From Herbaspirillum sp. SJZ106 (GTDB lineage: Bacteria; Pseudomonadota; Gammaproteobacteria; Burkholderiales; Burkholderiaceae_D): a DNA stretch of 64,000 nt. Numbering within the stretch: position 1 is the first letter of the stretch; the number at the start of each line of letters is the position of its first letter. The DNA is taken from the NCBI RefSeq assembly GCF_006715495.1, contig NZ_VFNI01000001.1, positions 744,001 to 808,000 of the forward strand. The letters run 5' to 3'. Position numbers and translations under genes: made by a program. Below the pieces are notes generated by a model. The model made no database searches and was not told the origin of the DNA. It saw nothing but the letters and a program-made list of their open reading frames with translations. Below, in pieces: positions 35,698 to 44,414 of the stretch.

Positions 35698-37428
35698 TTA
35701 GTGATTATCCTTGGGCACGTAGGCGCCGCTCTTGCCGACCAGGAAGTCGAGGTCGGCGCCGAGGTTGGCCTGCTGCACATGGTCCACATAGAGCTTGATC
35801 CAGCCGCGCGTGGCCGGCGACTCCGGCTTTTGCCAGGCGGCGCGGCGGCGTTCCATTTCTTCGTCGGTGATGTCCAGGTGCAGCTTGCGCGCTTCCACGT
35901 CCAGTTCGATGAAGTCGCCGTTCTGCACCAGCGCCAGCGGGCCGCCGGCGGCGGCTTCGGGCGTGACGTGCAGCACCACGGTGCCATAGGCGGTGCCGCT
36001 CATGCGGGCGTCGGACACGCGCACCATGTCGGTGATGCCCTTGCGCAGCACCTTCGGCGGCAGCGGCATGTTGCCGGCTTCGGCCATGCCCGGGTAACCC
36101 TTGGGGCCGCAGTTCTTCAGCACCAGCACGCAGGTTTCGTCCACGTCCAGGTTCTCGTCGTCGATGCGCTTGTGCAGGTCGTCGCTGTTCTCGAACACCA
36201 CGGCGCGGCCGCGGTGCTTCAACAGCGCCGGGGTGGCGGCCGACGGCTTGATCACGGCGCCGTCCGGGGCCAGGTTGCCCTTGAGGATGGCGATGCCGGC
36301 GGCTTCCTTGAACGGCTTGTCGAAGGAACGGATCACTTCCTCGTTCCAGTTCGGCGCGTCCTTGCAGTTGTCCCACAGGGTGCTGCCGTTGGCGGTCAGC
36401 GCCGACTTGTCGATCACGCTTTCCAGCTGGCGGATCACTGCCGGCAGGCCGCCGGCGTAGTAGAAGTCTTCCATCAGGAATTTGCCCGACGGCTGCAGGT
36501 CCAGCAGGCACGGCAGCTTCTGGCCGATGTCGTCCCAGTCCTTCAGGTCCAGCTTGATGCCGATCCGGCCGGCGATCGCCAGCAGGTGGATCACCGCGTT
36601 GGTGGAGCCGCCGATGGCGGCGTTGACGCGGATCGCGTTTTCGAAGGCGGCGCGGGTCAGGATCTTGGACAGCACCAGGTCTTCCTTGACCATCTCGACG
36701 ATGCGGCGGCCGGCATTGCGCGCCAGCACGTTGCGGCGCGCATCCACGGCCGGGATGGCGGCGTTGTGCGGCAGGCCCACGCCCAGCGCCTCGACCATGC
36801 TGGCCATGGTGGAAGCCGTGCCCATGGTCATGCAGTGGCCGTGAGAGCGGTGCATGCAGCTCTCGGCTTCGAAGAATTCTTCCTGCGTCATCTTGCCGCC
36901 GCGGACATCTTCCGACATCTGCCACACGCCGGTGCCGGAACCGATTTCACGGCCGCGGTATTTGCCGGACAGCATCGGGCCGCCAGACACGCCGATGGTC
37001 GGCACGTCGACCGACGCCGCGCCCATCAGCAGGGCGGGGGTGGTCTTGTCGCAGCCCATCAGCAGCACCACGCCGTCCAGCGGATTGGCGCGGATCGACT
37101 CTTCCACGTCCATCGACGCCAGGTTGCGGTACAGCATGGCGGTCGGGCGCAGCAGGGTCTCGCCCAGCGACATCACCGGGAACTCCAGCGGGAAGCCGCC
37201 GGCTTCCCAGATGCCGATCTTGACCTGTTCGGCCAGGGCGCGGAAGTGCGAGTTGCAGGGCGTCAGTTCAGAGTAGGTGTTGCAGATGCCGATCACCGGA
37301 CGGCCGTCGAACTGGTCGTGCGGGATGCCGCGGTTCTTGACCCAGGAGCGGTAGATGAAACCGTCGCGGTCCTGGCGGCCGAACCAGGCTTGGCTGCGGC
37401 GGGTGAGTTTCTTGGTATCGTCAGTCAT
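35698..37428 (-). CDS. IlvD/Edd-family sugar-acid dehydratase (L-arabinonate dehydratase-like)
   Basis: 576 residues, very similar in layout to rhizobial L-arabinonate dehydratase: FDGRPVIGICNTYSELTPCN, LMGCDKTTPALLMGAAS, MGTASTMASMVEALG, AAIGGSTNAVIHLLAIAGR and ISDARMSGTAYGTVVLH (here VSDARMSG). Fe-S ligands Cys58, Cys126 and Cys199 are in place. It removes water from an aldonate to give a 2-keto-3-deoxy acid. Exact sugar unknown. SD GAGGGAAT precedes ATG. It is the first certain gene of the minus-strand half of the island. Confidence 0.9.
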   Translation of the reverse strand: MTDDTKKLTRRSQAWFGRQDRDGFIYRSWVKNRGIPHDQFDGRPVIGICNTYSELTPCNSHFRALAEQVKIGIWEAGGFPLEFPVMSLGETLLRPTAMLYRNLASMDVEESIRANPLDGVVLLMGCDKTTPALLMGAASVDVPTIGVSGGPMLSGKYRGREIGSGTGVWQMSEDVRGGKMTQEEFFEAESCMHRSHGHCMTMGTASTMASMVEALGVGLPHNAAIPAVDARRNVLARNAGRRIVEMVKEDLVLSKILTRAAFENAIRVNAAIGGSTNAVIHLLAIAGRIGIKLDLKDWDDIGQKLPCLLDLQPSGKFLMEDFYYAGGLPAVIRQLESVIDKSALTANGSTLWDNCKDAPNWNEEVIRSFDKPFKEAAGIAILKGNLAPDGAVIKPSAATPALLKHRGRAVVFENSDDLHKRIDDENLDVDETCVLVLKNCGPKGYPGMAEAGNMPLPPKVLRKGITDMVRVSDARMSGTAYGTVVLHVTPEAAAGGPLALVQNGDFIELDVEARKLHLDITDEEMERRRAAWQKPESPATRGWIKLYVDHVQQANLGADLDFLVGKSGAYVPKDNH

Positions 37429-37567
37429 GTGGGATTCCCTCGATGGCGGGCAGGGCGGCCTGTCAGGCCGGGCACTGTCCGTACAACATCAAAATGCCGT
37501 GCGCGCATCGGCGCTACGGTGCTGTTTCGTGGTGCCGGCGCCAGCGTGCATGCGCCGTCCTGCGGGC

Positions 37568-37738
37568 TTAACTGTCGCCCTGGTCAAAGAAATAGCGGGA
37601 AAAGTCGATCAGCAGGAAGGCCAGCAGGGAACCGAAGGAGGAGGCGCGGCGCAGCGCGCGGCGGGCGCAGGTGGTGGATGGCAATGCGGCCACGGTGGCA
37701 TGGGTCCAGCTGCCGTGTGAGTTGCCGTTCGCGCTCAT
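37568..37738 (-). CDS. Doubtful 56-residue frame in the leader of the dehydratase gene
   Basis: ATG 37738 to TAA 37568, product MSANGNSHGSW followed by an arginine-rich part and a hydrophobic C-terminal segment (SLLAFLLIDFSRYFF). No ribosome-binding site is seen and I do not recognise it. It would be co-transcribed with the dehydratase if the promoter is near 37930. Confidence 0.22.
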   Translation of the reverse strand: MSANGNSHGSWTHATVAALPSTTCARRALRRASSFGSLLAFLLIDFSRYFFDQGDS

Positions 37739-37929
37739 TGCTGCGTATGCCAAGAGTGTCTCCGTTGCCTGATGCTGCCTGCGGTATTGGATACCGCGGC
37801 GGCTGGGTCCTGGGGTTGCCCGTTCCTGCACCTGTTGCCTTGCGCTCGTCTCCCCGACGTTGCAAATGGCCGCAGCATGCGACGTGACTTATTCGATTGG
37901 CAGCGAGTCTATTGCAGCATTCTTTGTTT

Positions 37930-37947
37930 GGTCAAGTGGTAATACCA
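37930..37947 (-). promoter_or_regulatory. FadR/GntR-type operator TGGTAATACCA next to a minus-strand -35
   Basis: TGGTAATACCA (37937-37947) is a perfect palindrome fitting the FadR-subfamily form TNGTNNNACNA. On the minus strand a -35-like TTGACC (37930-37935) begins 1 nt after it, with a weak AATAGA 16 nt further. It is well placed to control the dehydratase operon; the GntR/FCD regulator at 42984 is the obvious candidate ligand. Confidence 0.55.
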
Positions 37948-38131
37948 AATTGGAACGGCAATTTTAGAGTCGGGGCGGAGCTCGCATCCGGCGCTGTGAC
38001 GGTGCAGCATCGCAGGCTTGGCGCTGTAGCCGCAGAAGCCATGCTGGGCAAGGCTTTGCGAGGCGAAGACCGGGCCGGGAATTTGTTGCGGCGCGAGATG
38101 GATGAATTGTTTTGATGCGTAGGATTCATCC

Positions 38132-38179
38132 TTGACACTCGCTATCGGATATGAAATTCTAATCCGACTGGTCTGACCA
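38132..38179 (+). promoter_or_regulatory. Candidate promoter with FadR/GntR-type operator TGGTCTGACCA
   Basis: TTGACA at 38132-38137 with ATTCTA 18 nt further gives a moderate plus-strand promoter. The perfect palindrome TGGTCTGACCA (38169-38179) lies over the expected start point, a repression position. It matches TNGTNNNACNA and the FadR core TGGTCNGACCA. It precedes the tctC-like gene by 193 bp. Confidence 0.55.
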
Positions 38180-38372
38180 CATTACCTATCAGTCCTGAAT
38201 CATCGTACAGCAAAGTGCGATGACAAGAAATAACCAGACAGACAATATAAAAAGCAGCAAGGCACCGGCACCTGCGCATAAGAGAAGCAACCAGAATTCT
38301 CATGCAGGTAAAGCATGCAGGAACGGAAAGTCCTACGCCAAAACGTTCCTGCTCCCAGACACCGGAGGAGAC

Positions 38373-39368
38373 ATGAACTTTACACGCAGAATTACCCGCA
38401 GAACCCTGATCAAGACAGCCGCGGCCGCGACAGCGGCCTGTGCTTTGCTGGGCGCCCAGCCGGCGTTGGCCGCCTGGCCCGAGCGGCCGGTCACGCTGGT
38501 GGTGCCCTGGGGGGCAGGCGGCGGCACCGACGCCACCGCGCGCATCATCGGCGCCTTGCTGGAGAAGGATATCGGCCAGCCGGTCAACGTGGTCAACCGC
38601 ACCGGCGGCAACGGCGTGGTGGGCCACCAGTCGATCGCCGGCGCCGCGCCCGACGGCTACACCATCGGCATTGCCACCGTCGAAATTTCGATGATGCACC
38701 ACCAGGGGCTGACCAAGCTGACGCCGCGCGATTTCACGCCGCTGGCGCTGATGAACTTCGACCCGGCGGCGCTGACCGTGAGCCACGACTCCCCCTACAA
38801 GACCTTCGATGACCTGATGAAGGCGATCAAGGCCAATCCGGGCAAGCTCAAGGCTTCCGGCACCGGCCAGGGCGGCATCTGGCACCTGGGCCTGGCCGGC
38901 ATGCTCAACGACCTGAAACTGGCGCCGACGGCGGTGCGCTTCGTGCCTTCCAACGGCGCGGCGCCGGCCATGGTCGACCTGGCTGCCGGCGGTGTGGATA
39001 TCGTGGCCGCATCGCTGCCGGAGGCGCGTTCGCTGATCGATGCCGGCAAGGCGACGCCGCTGGTGATCATGGCCAACGAGCCGGCGGCGCTGTATCCCAA
39101 GGTGCCCACGCTCAAGAGCCTGACCGGCAGCGGCTGGACCAATGGCGCCTGGCGCGGCATCGTCGCGCCCAAGGGGTTGCCGGCCGATATTTCGACCAAG
39201 TTGTCGGCCAGCCTGAAGAAGATCTATGACAGCAAGGAGTACAAGGACTTCATGAGCGGACGCGGTTTCGGCGTGATGTATGCCGACTCCGCCGAGTTCG
39301 GCAAATTCATGGACAAGAGCGATGCCGACATGGGCGCGATCCTGAAAACGCTGGGCATGGCGCGCTGA
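38373..39368 (+). CDS. Tripartite tricarboxylate transporter substrate-binding protein (TctC/Bug)
   Basis: 331 residues with a twin-arginine-like signal (NFTRRITRRTLIKTAAAA) and the Bug fold: WPERPVTLVVPWGAGGGTDATAR, GQPVNVVNRTGGNGVVGHQ, PDGYTIG and the C-terminal RGFGVMYADSAEFGKFM. Bug proteins bind carboxylates in the periplasm and feed them to TctAB. SD GGAGGAGAC is strong. Context suggests a sugar-derived carboxylate. Confidence 0.92.
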   Translation: MNFTRRITRRTLIKTAAAATAACALLGAQPALAAWPERPVTLVVPWGAGGGTDATARIIGALLEKDIGQPVNVVNRTGGNGVVGHQSIAGAAPDGYTIGIATVEISMMHHQGLTKLTPRDFTPLALMNFDPAALTVSHDSPYKTFDDLMKAIKANPGKLKASGTGQGGIWHLGLAGMLNDLKLAPTAVRFVPSNGAAPAMVDLAAGGVDIVAASLPEARSLIDAGKATPLVIMANEPAALYPKVPTLKSLTGSGWTNGAWRGIVAPKGLPADISTKLSASLKKIYDSKEYKDFMSGRGFGVMYADSAEFGKFMDKSDADMGAILKTLGMAR

Positions 39369-39391
39369 TGCGGGTGTTGCCGCCTGTTTTT

Positions 39392-39420
39392 GCGCCGCCG
39401 GATCGCGTATCCGGCGGCGC
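39392..39420 (+). promoter_or_regulatory. Perfect 12-bp stem-loop between TctC- and TctB-like genes
   Basis: GCGCCGCCGGAT pairs with ATCCGGCGGCGC around CGCGT. It starts 23 bp after the binding-protein stop and has no T-run. It resembles the mRNA-stabilising hairpins after other binding-protein genes in the window. Confidence 0.6.
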
Positions 39421-39507
39421 GGAGCGGGCGGCGCTCATGCATCGCGCCGCCATACATGGCGTCACCATGACAACGACTTCGCCAAACTCCTTACGATTGA
39501 TTCCATC

Positions 39508-40032
39508 ATGAAAATCAACGACGCTCTCTCCGGATTGCTGGTCGCGTTTTTTGCGGTCGCCATCTACGTTTCTTCCGCGGCGCTGCCCGCCATGGGGCAG
39601 GACATCGGCCCCAATGTCTTCCCGCAGGCACTGGCCGGCGGCTTCATGATCTGCGCCGTGCTGCTGATCATCCGCGGGCTGCGCGGCTTGAAAAAGACCG
39701 CCGCCTCCCACGCCTCGCTCATCGCCGCCGTCGGCAGCGACGACCAGGACGCGCACTGGTTCACCGTGCCCGAATGGGTGCGCAGCCGCCGCGCGGTGTT
39801 CGCCTTCCTGCTGGTGCCGGCAGCGCTGCTGTTCTACATCTGGGTCTCCGAGCCGCTCGGTTTCCTGCCGACCGCGTTCGTGCTGCTGATGGTGCTGTTC
39901 CTGACCTTCCGCACGCGCATTGCGGTGGCGATTCCGGTGGCGCTGGCCAGCGCGCTGGGCATCCACTACGTTTTCTACAAGCTGCTCAAGGTGCCCTTGC
40001 CTTGGGGCGTCTTGAAACCGATCGCCTGGTAA
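39508..40032 (+). CDS. Tripartite tricarboxylate transporter TctB-family protein
   Basis: 174 residues with four hydrophobic segments (LLVAFFAVAIYVSSAALPA, ALAGGFMICAVLLIIRGLRG, AVFAFLLVPAALLFYIWVSE, then LGFLPTAFVLLMVLFLTF; each quoted in part). It is the small membrane subunit that partners TctA. It starts 139 bp after the binding-protein gene and 10 bp before TctA. Confidence 0.88.
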   Translation: MKINDALSGLLVAFFAVAIYVSSAALPAMGQDIGPNVFPQALAGGFMICAVLLIIRGLRGLKKTAASHASLIAAVGSDDQDAHWFTVPEWVRSRRAVFAFLLVPAALLFYIWVSEPLGFLPTAFVLLMVLFLTFRTRIAVAIPVALASALGIHYVFYKLLKVPLPWGVLKPIAW

Positions 40033-40042
40033 GGAGCACAGC

Positions 40043-41539
40043 ATGCTTGCAAATATCTATGCGGCGTTCGGGATCGTATTCGACCCTTATGTGCTGGCGG
40101 TGATCCTTGGCGCGTCGATGTTCGGCCTGTTCATGGGCGCGGTGCCGGGCCTGTCGGCCACCATGGCGGTGGCCCTGCTGGTGCCGGTGACCTTTTTCAT
40201 GCCGCCGGTGCCGGCCATCGCCGCCATGGTGTCGGCCACCGCGATGGCGATCTTTTCCGGCGATATTCCGGGCTGCCTGTTGCGCATTCCCGGTACGCCG
40301 TCGTCGGCGGCCTATACCGACGAAGCCTATGCCATGACCATGAAGGGGCAGGGCGAGATCGCGCTCGGCGCCAGCCTGGTGTTCTCGGTCATCGGCGGCC
40401 TGTTCGGCACCGTGGTGCTGATCCTGGCCGCTCCCATGCTGGCCGAACTGGCGCTGAAGTTCTCTTCGTTCGAGTACTTCTGGCTGGTGCTGCTGGGGCT
40501 GACCTGCGCCATTTTCATCGCTTCCGAAAATCCCCTGAAGGGCTTCGTCTCGCTGTTCCTGGGCATGTTCATCGCCTCGGTCGGCATGGGCAACCCGGCC
40601 GGCGTGCCGCGCTTCACCTTCGACCAGCCGGACCTGTTGGGCGGGGTATCGCTGGTGCCGCTGATGGTGGGCATGTTCGCCATGTCCGAGGTGCTGCGTT
40701 TCGCGGTGTCGAAGGATTTCACGATGAAGATCGCCGACGGCCGCGTCGGCAATGTGTTCAAAGGCATGTGGGGGCTGCTGCTGAAGTACCCGCGCTCGGT
40801 CTGGCGCGGCAGCGTGCTGGGCACGCTGGTGGGAGCCTTGCCGGGCGCCGGCGCCGATATCGCGGCCTGGATGTCGTACGCGATGAGCAAGAAGCTGTCC
40901 AAGGAGCCGGAGAAGTTCGGCACCGGCCATCCGGAAGGCATCGTCGAATCCGGCGCGGCCAACAACTCGGCGCTGGCCGGGGCGTGGATCCCGGCGCTGG
41001 TGTTCGGCATCCCGGGCGACTCCATCACCGCCATCGTGATCGGCGTGCTGTACATGAAGAACCTCAACCCGGGGCCGATGATCTTCGTCGAGAATCCGGT
41101 GTCGATGTACGCGATCTTCATCGTCTTCATCCTGGCCAACCTGCTGATGCTGCCGCTGGGTTTCTTGTGCATCAAGATGGCCAAGCGCATCTTGACCATT
41201 CCGCGCGGCATCCTGATGCCGCTGATCCTGCTGTTTTGCATCGTCGGCTCCTATGCCACCAACAACAGCGTGACCGATGTGGGCATCATGCTGGTGTTCG
41301 GCATGCTGGCTTACTTCATGGAGGAGAACGGCTTCCCGGTCGCCCCCGCGGTGCTGGGCGTGGTGCTGGGCGGCATGCTGGAAGAGCATTTCGTGACCTC
41401 GATGATCAAGGCCGACGGCGAGTTCCTGGCATTCTTCAGCAGGCCCATCGCCGGCACGCTGGGCGTGATCACCATCGTCATGTGGCTGCTGCCGTTCGCG
41501 CTGAAGATGCTGCGCAAGAGGACGATGGGGCCGGCTTGA
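40043..41539 (+). CDS. Tripartite tricarboxylate transporter permease, TctA family
   Basis: 498 residues, 11-12 membrane segments, with the TctA hallmarks GAVPGLSATMAVALL, IPGTPSSAA, GALPGAGADIAAWMSY and VFGIPGDSITAIV. It is the sodium- or proton-coupled channel of the carboxylate importer. SD AAGGAGCAC is present. It is followed by a dispersed repeat and then an Ldh-type dehydrogenase. Confidence 0.93.
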   Translation: MLANIYAAFGIVFDPYVLAVILGASMFGLFMGAVPGLSATMAVALLVPVTFFMPPVPAIAAMVSATAMAIFSGDIPGCLLRIPGTPSSAAYTDEAYAMTMKGQGEIALGASLVFSVIGGLFGTVVLILAAPMLAELALKFSSFEYFWLVLLGLTCAIFIASENPLKGFVSLFLGMFIASVGMGNPAGVPRFTFDQPDLLGGVSLVPLMVGMFAMSEVLRFAVSKDFTMKIADGRVGNVFKGMWGLLLKYPRSVWRGSVLGTLVGALPGAGADIAAWMSYAMSKKLSKEPEKFGTGHPEGIVESGAANNSALAGAWIPALVFGIPGDSITAIVIGVLYMKNLNPGPMIFVENPVSMYAIFIVFILANLLMLPLGFLCIKMAKRILTIPRGILMPLILLFCIVGSYATNNSVTDVGIMLVFGMLAYFMEENGFPVAPAVLGVVLGGMLEEHFVTSMIKADGEFLAFFSRPIAGTLGVITIVMWLLPFALKMLRKRTMGPA

Positions 41540-41571
41540 CGGTAATGCCGTTCAGTTAAGCCGAAATTTCT

Positions 41572-41674
41572 CCGTCGCCCTGACGAAGGTCAGGGTCCAG
41601 CGTCGCGTCATTCGTCATTCAACGGCCATTGAGGCGCAACGAAAGACACTGGATCCCGGCCTTCGCCGGGATGA
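41572..41674. repeat. Composite intergenic palindromic repeat, copy 2
   Basis: The complement of module A (41572-41605, with CCCTGACGAAGGTCAGGG) is followed by the complement of module B (41636-41674, with ACACTGGATCCCGGCCTTCG). Compared with copy 1 at 29480-29585 the modules are in swapped order when read in the same orientation. It occupies the gap between TctA and the Ldh-type gene. Confidence 0.75.
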
Positions 41675-41761
41675 CGAGTTGCAGATGGAAGGCTTAACTG
41701 AGCAGCATTACCGGCTTGACGGTTGTTTTTTATTTCACCCAATGAAAGGATGGTTGTTTCA

Positions 41762-42823
41762 ATGGCTTCACCCGAACGTTTTTCCGCTGCCGAACTGACG
41801 CGCTTCGCCAGCGCCCTGTTGCAAAAGGCGGGACTGGAAGCGCCCAAGGCCGACAGCGTCGCCGCGACGCTGGTCGACGGCGATTTGCTGGGCCACGATA
41901 CCCACGGCCTGGCGCTGCTGGCGCCGTATGTGAAGGAGCTGGAAAAAGGGGCGATGGCCAAGAGCGGACAGCCGGAAGTGCTGTCCGAACGCGCCGCCGC
42001 GCTGGCCTGGGACGGCCGCCGGTTGCCGGGGCCGTGGCTGGTGCACCAGGGCATCGATGCGCTGATCCCCAAGGCGCGCGACTACGGCAGCGCCTCGCTG
42101 ACCATCCACCACAGCCACCATATCGCCTGCCTGGCGGCCTACCTGCTGCGCGCCACCCAGGAGGGCTTCATGATGATCCTGGCCAGCTCCGACCCGGCGG
42201 TGCAAAGCGTGGCGCCGTTCGGCGGTACGCGCGCGGTGTTCACGCCCAACCCGATCGCCGCCGGCATCCCGACTTCGGGCACGCCGTTCCTGATCGACAT
42301 CTCGGCCTCGGTCACCACCAACGGCATGAGCAACCGCCTGCACAAGGCCGGCCGCCAGTTCGAGGAAGAGTGGCTGATCGACGGCCACGGCAATCCTTCG
42401 CGCGATCCGGCCGTGCTGGCCGAAGATCCGCCGGGCACCATCCTGCCGCTGGGCGGTTTGTCGGCAGGCCACAAGGGCTTCGGCCTGGCGGTGCTGATCG
42501 AGGCGCTGACCGGCGGGCTGTCCGGTTTCGGCCGCGCCGATCCGCCGGCGGGCTGGGGCGCGACCGTGTTCATGTCGCTGTACGACCCGTCGGCGTTCGG
42601 CGGCCAGGATGCTTTCCTGCGGCAGATGGATTTTGTCGCCGAGTCTTGCCGCAGCAACCCGCCGCGCCCCGGCGTGGAACAGGTGCGCATGCCGGGCGAC
42701 CGCGGCATGCAGCGGCGCGCGCGGCAACTGCAAGAGGGCGTGGCGTTGCACCCGACCATCGCACCCATGTTGCGCGATGCGGCCGGGCCTTATGGCCTGG
42801 CGTTCCCAGCGGCGTTGGCCTGA
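41762..42823 (+). CDS. Ldh-family (malate/L-lactate/ureidoglycolate-type) NAD(P)-dependent dehydrogenase
   Basis: 353 residues of the type-2 malate/L-lactate dehydrogenase family: LLGHDTHGLALLAPYV near residue 40, HHSHHIACLAAYLL near 110, PNPIAAGIP and SAGHKGFGLAVLIEALTGGLSG. The family reduces 2-oxoacids or imino acids. I start at ATG 41762, where AAAGGA is 11 nt upstream; ATG 41750 is too close to it. The C-terminus includes HPTIAPMLRDAA. Context suggests action on a sugar-acid or tartronate-like product. Confidence 0.85.
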   Translation: MASPERFSAAELTRFASALLQKAGLEAPKADSVAATLVDGDLLGHDTHGLALLAPYVKELEKGAMAKSGQPEVLSERAAALAWDGRRLPGPWLVHQGIDALIPKARDYGSASLTIHHSHHIACLAAYLLRATQEGFMMILASSDPAVQSVAPFGGTRAVFTPNPIAAGIPTSGTPFLIDISASVTTNGMSNRLHKAGRQFEEEWLIDGHGNPSRDPAVLAEDPPGTILPLGGLSAGHKGFGLAVLIEALTGGLSGFGRADPPAGWGATVFMSLYDPSAFGGQDAFLRQMDFVAESCRSNPPRPGVEQVRMPGDRGMQRRARQLQEGVALHPTIAPMLRDAAGPYGLAFPAALA

Positions 42824-42886
42824 TGGAAGAACGGCCCGGTGTGGTGGAGACCGGCCGGGCCTGAGATACAATCCGGCGTCATAAAA

Positions 42887-42934
42887 GGAAGCTGAATGGG
42901 AAGCTGCATGGGAAGCCGTGTGGGAATCCACATG
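42887..42934 (+). repeat. Four imperfect 12-bp tandem units upstream of the gntR gene
   Basis: GGAAGCTGAATG, GGAAGCTGCATG, GGAAGCCGTGTG and GGAATCCACATG follow one another exactly, ending 49 bp before the regulator's ATG. The third and fourth units together contain CATGTGG/CCACATG-type symmetry. The role, if any, could be in autoregulation. Confidence 0.6.
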
Positions 42935-42983
42935 GCTGCCGCATGCGGTTTCCAGGCAGATAAAAACTTGATCGGATTCATCC

Positions 42984-43808
42984 ATGCCCATAGAAGCGAT
43001 TGAGCCGCAGCGGTTATACCGGCAGATCGGCGACCAGTTGCGCAAGCTGATCGTCGACGGCGAATTCCCGGTCGGTTCGCGGTTGCCCTCGGAACGCGAC
43101 CTGGCGGTGCAGCTCGGCGTGAGCCGGCCTTCGTTGCGCGAGGCGCTCATCGCGCTGGAGGTCGAAGGCTATATCGAAGTGCGCATGGGCTCGGGCATCT
43201 ATGTCTGCCCGCCGGCGCCGCACGAAGGGCTGATCGACCTGTCCAGCGAAGCGGGGCCGCTGGAACTGATCCGTGCGCGCGAGATGATCGAAGGCGAGGT
43301 GGCCTACGCCGCCGCCAGAAATGCCACCGATGCCCAGATCGATGCGGTCGATGAGGCATTCCAGCTGATGATCGCGCATACCGATGCCGGCATCAATCCG
43401 CTGGAAGCCGACCGCCTGTTCCACATCCGGGTGGCCGAGGCCACCGGCAACAGCGTGCTGGTGGGGCTGGTGACGCAATTGTTCGATGCGCGGCTGGGGC
43501 CGCTGTTCAAGCGGCTGCATAGCCATTTCGACAGCAAGGTGGTGTGGTACGAGGCGGTCGATGAGCATGCGCTGGTGATGCAGGCGCTGCGCGAGCGCAA
43601 TCCGGACAAGGCGCGCGCGGCCATGCGCCGGCATATGGACATTTCCTTCACGCGCTACAGCGCCAACCTGATCCTGCAATACGGCAGCCGCCAGAAGCGC
43701 GAGGCCGCTGCGGCCGGCGATGCCAGGGCCGCGGGCGCGGCGCCCAGGCGAACGCGGGCGCAGGCCAAGGCGGGCGTCGCCGCCAGGCCGCGCGCCGCGC
43801 GCAAGTGA
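42984..43808 (+). CDS. GntR-family regulator, FadR subfamily (FCD domain)
   Basis: 274 residues: winged helix at 10-80 (LYRQIGDQLRKLIVDGEFPVGSRLPSERDLAVQLGVSRPSLREALIALE, quoted in part: PSERDLAVQLGVSRPSLREA) and an all-helical FCD effector domain with metal-type His positions (NPLEADRLFHIRVAEATGN). A basic Ala/Arg tail ends the protein. FCD regulators bind TNGTNNNACNA sites and usually respond to a carboxylate. It likely controls the island through the sites at 37937 and 38169. SD is weak. Confidence 0.9.
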   Translation: MPIEAIEPQRLYRQIGDQLRKLIVDGEFPVGSRLPSERDLAVQLGVSRPSLREALIALEVEGYIEVRMGSGIYVCPPAPHEGLIDLSSEAGPLELIRAREMIEGEVAYAAARNATDAQIDAVDEAFQLMIAHTDAGINPLEADRLFHIRVAEATGNSVLVGLVTQLFDARLGPLFKRLHSHFDSKVVWYEAVDEHALVMQALRERNPDKARAAMRRHMDISFTRYSANLILQYGSRQKREAAAAGDARAAGAAPRRTRAQAKAGVAARPRAARK

Positions 43809-43829
43809 CCGGCGGGGCGCTTTTCCGGT

Positions 43830-44411
43830 TCAGTTGAAATAGCTGCGCGCCATCTCGAAGCGTTTGGCGAAGTAGGGATTGTCCATGCGCGTGATGTGCA
43901 CGCGGCCGTTGGTCGATGGCGCATGCACGAAACGGCCATCGCCGAGGTAGATGCCCACGTGCGAGAAGGGCTTGTTCATGGTGTTGAAGAACACCAGGTC
44001 GCCGGCGCGCAATTGGCTGGGGTCGATCTGGCGGCCCTGGCGGGCGATATCGGCGGCGCTGCCGCTGATCCTGTAGTTGGCGGCCTGTCCGAAGATGTAG
44101 CTGACCATGCCGCTGCAATCCAGGCCGGCCGAGGGGTTCTTGCCGCCGAAGCGGTAGCCGGTGTCGATCAGCGAGAGGGCGTAGATGGCGACTTCGTTGC
44201 CGGCGTCGGATGCCGGCAGCGCCGGCGTATTCGATTGCGGCGCGCCCGGCAGGCGTTCAACCGGGGGCACGGTACTGCAGGCGGCCAGCGCCAGGGCCAG
44301 GCACAATGCCGCCATGGCGCCGGCCGGGCGCGCCGCAGCCGGGAGGACAGCGGACGACGGCGGCAAGGCCGCCGGACCGGATATTCCCAGGAGCGTATGA
44401 CGCACCCGCAT
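43830..44411 (-). CDS. NlpC/P60-family peptidase lipoprotein
   Basis: 193 residues. A lipobox LAAC (Cys45) marks it as an outer-membrane or periplasmic lipoprotein. The C40 domain has catalytic Cys99 in GLDCSGMV, His151 in SHVGIYLGDG and a third polar residue His163 (FVHAPS). These enzymes cut peptide cross-links or stem peptides of peptidoglycan. The ATG is only 3 bp beyond the argD stop (TAAGCCATG), so translation is coupled to argD. An internal Met33 start just before the hydrophobic core is an alternative. Confidence 0.85.
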   Translation of the reverse strand: MRVRHTLLGISGPAALPPSSAVLPAAARPAGAMAALCLALALAACSTVPPVERLPGAPQSNTPALPASDAGNEVAIYALSLIDTGYRFGGKNPSAGLDCSGMVSYIFGQAANYRISGSAADIARQGRQIDPSQLRAGDLVFFNTMNKPFSHVGIYLGDGRFVHAPSTNGRVHITRMDNPYFAKRFEMARSYFN

Positions 44412-44414
44412 GGC

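Larger units (their letters stand above)
37429..38372. other. 944-bp divergent control region of the sugar-acid island
   Basis: This lies between the dehydratase (minus) and the tripartite binding-protein gene (plus). It contains two FadR-type palindromes listed separately, one doubtful small frame on the minus strand (37568-37738), and an AT-rich stretch at 38130-38260. Longer frames here are shadows with no ribosome site. Confidence 0.7.

Noticed and set aside
35476-37887. 803-codon open frame on the plus strand opposite the dehydratase gene
   Set aside because: It is the antisense shadow of a strongly recognised IlvD/Edd protein in GC-rich DNA; its His/Arg/Val-rich composition and lack of a ribosome site fit a mirror frame.
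42887-42934. CRISPR-like repeat array
   Set aside because: Units are 12 bp and directly abutting with no spacers, and no cas gene is present.
42896-43003. 35-codon upstream frame overlapping the start of the gntR gene
   Set aside because: It arises from the 12-bp tandem units, has no ribosome site and an uninformative sequence.
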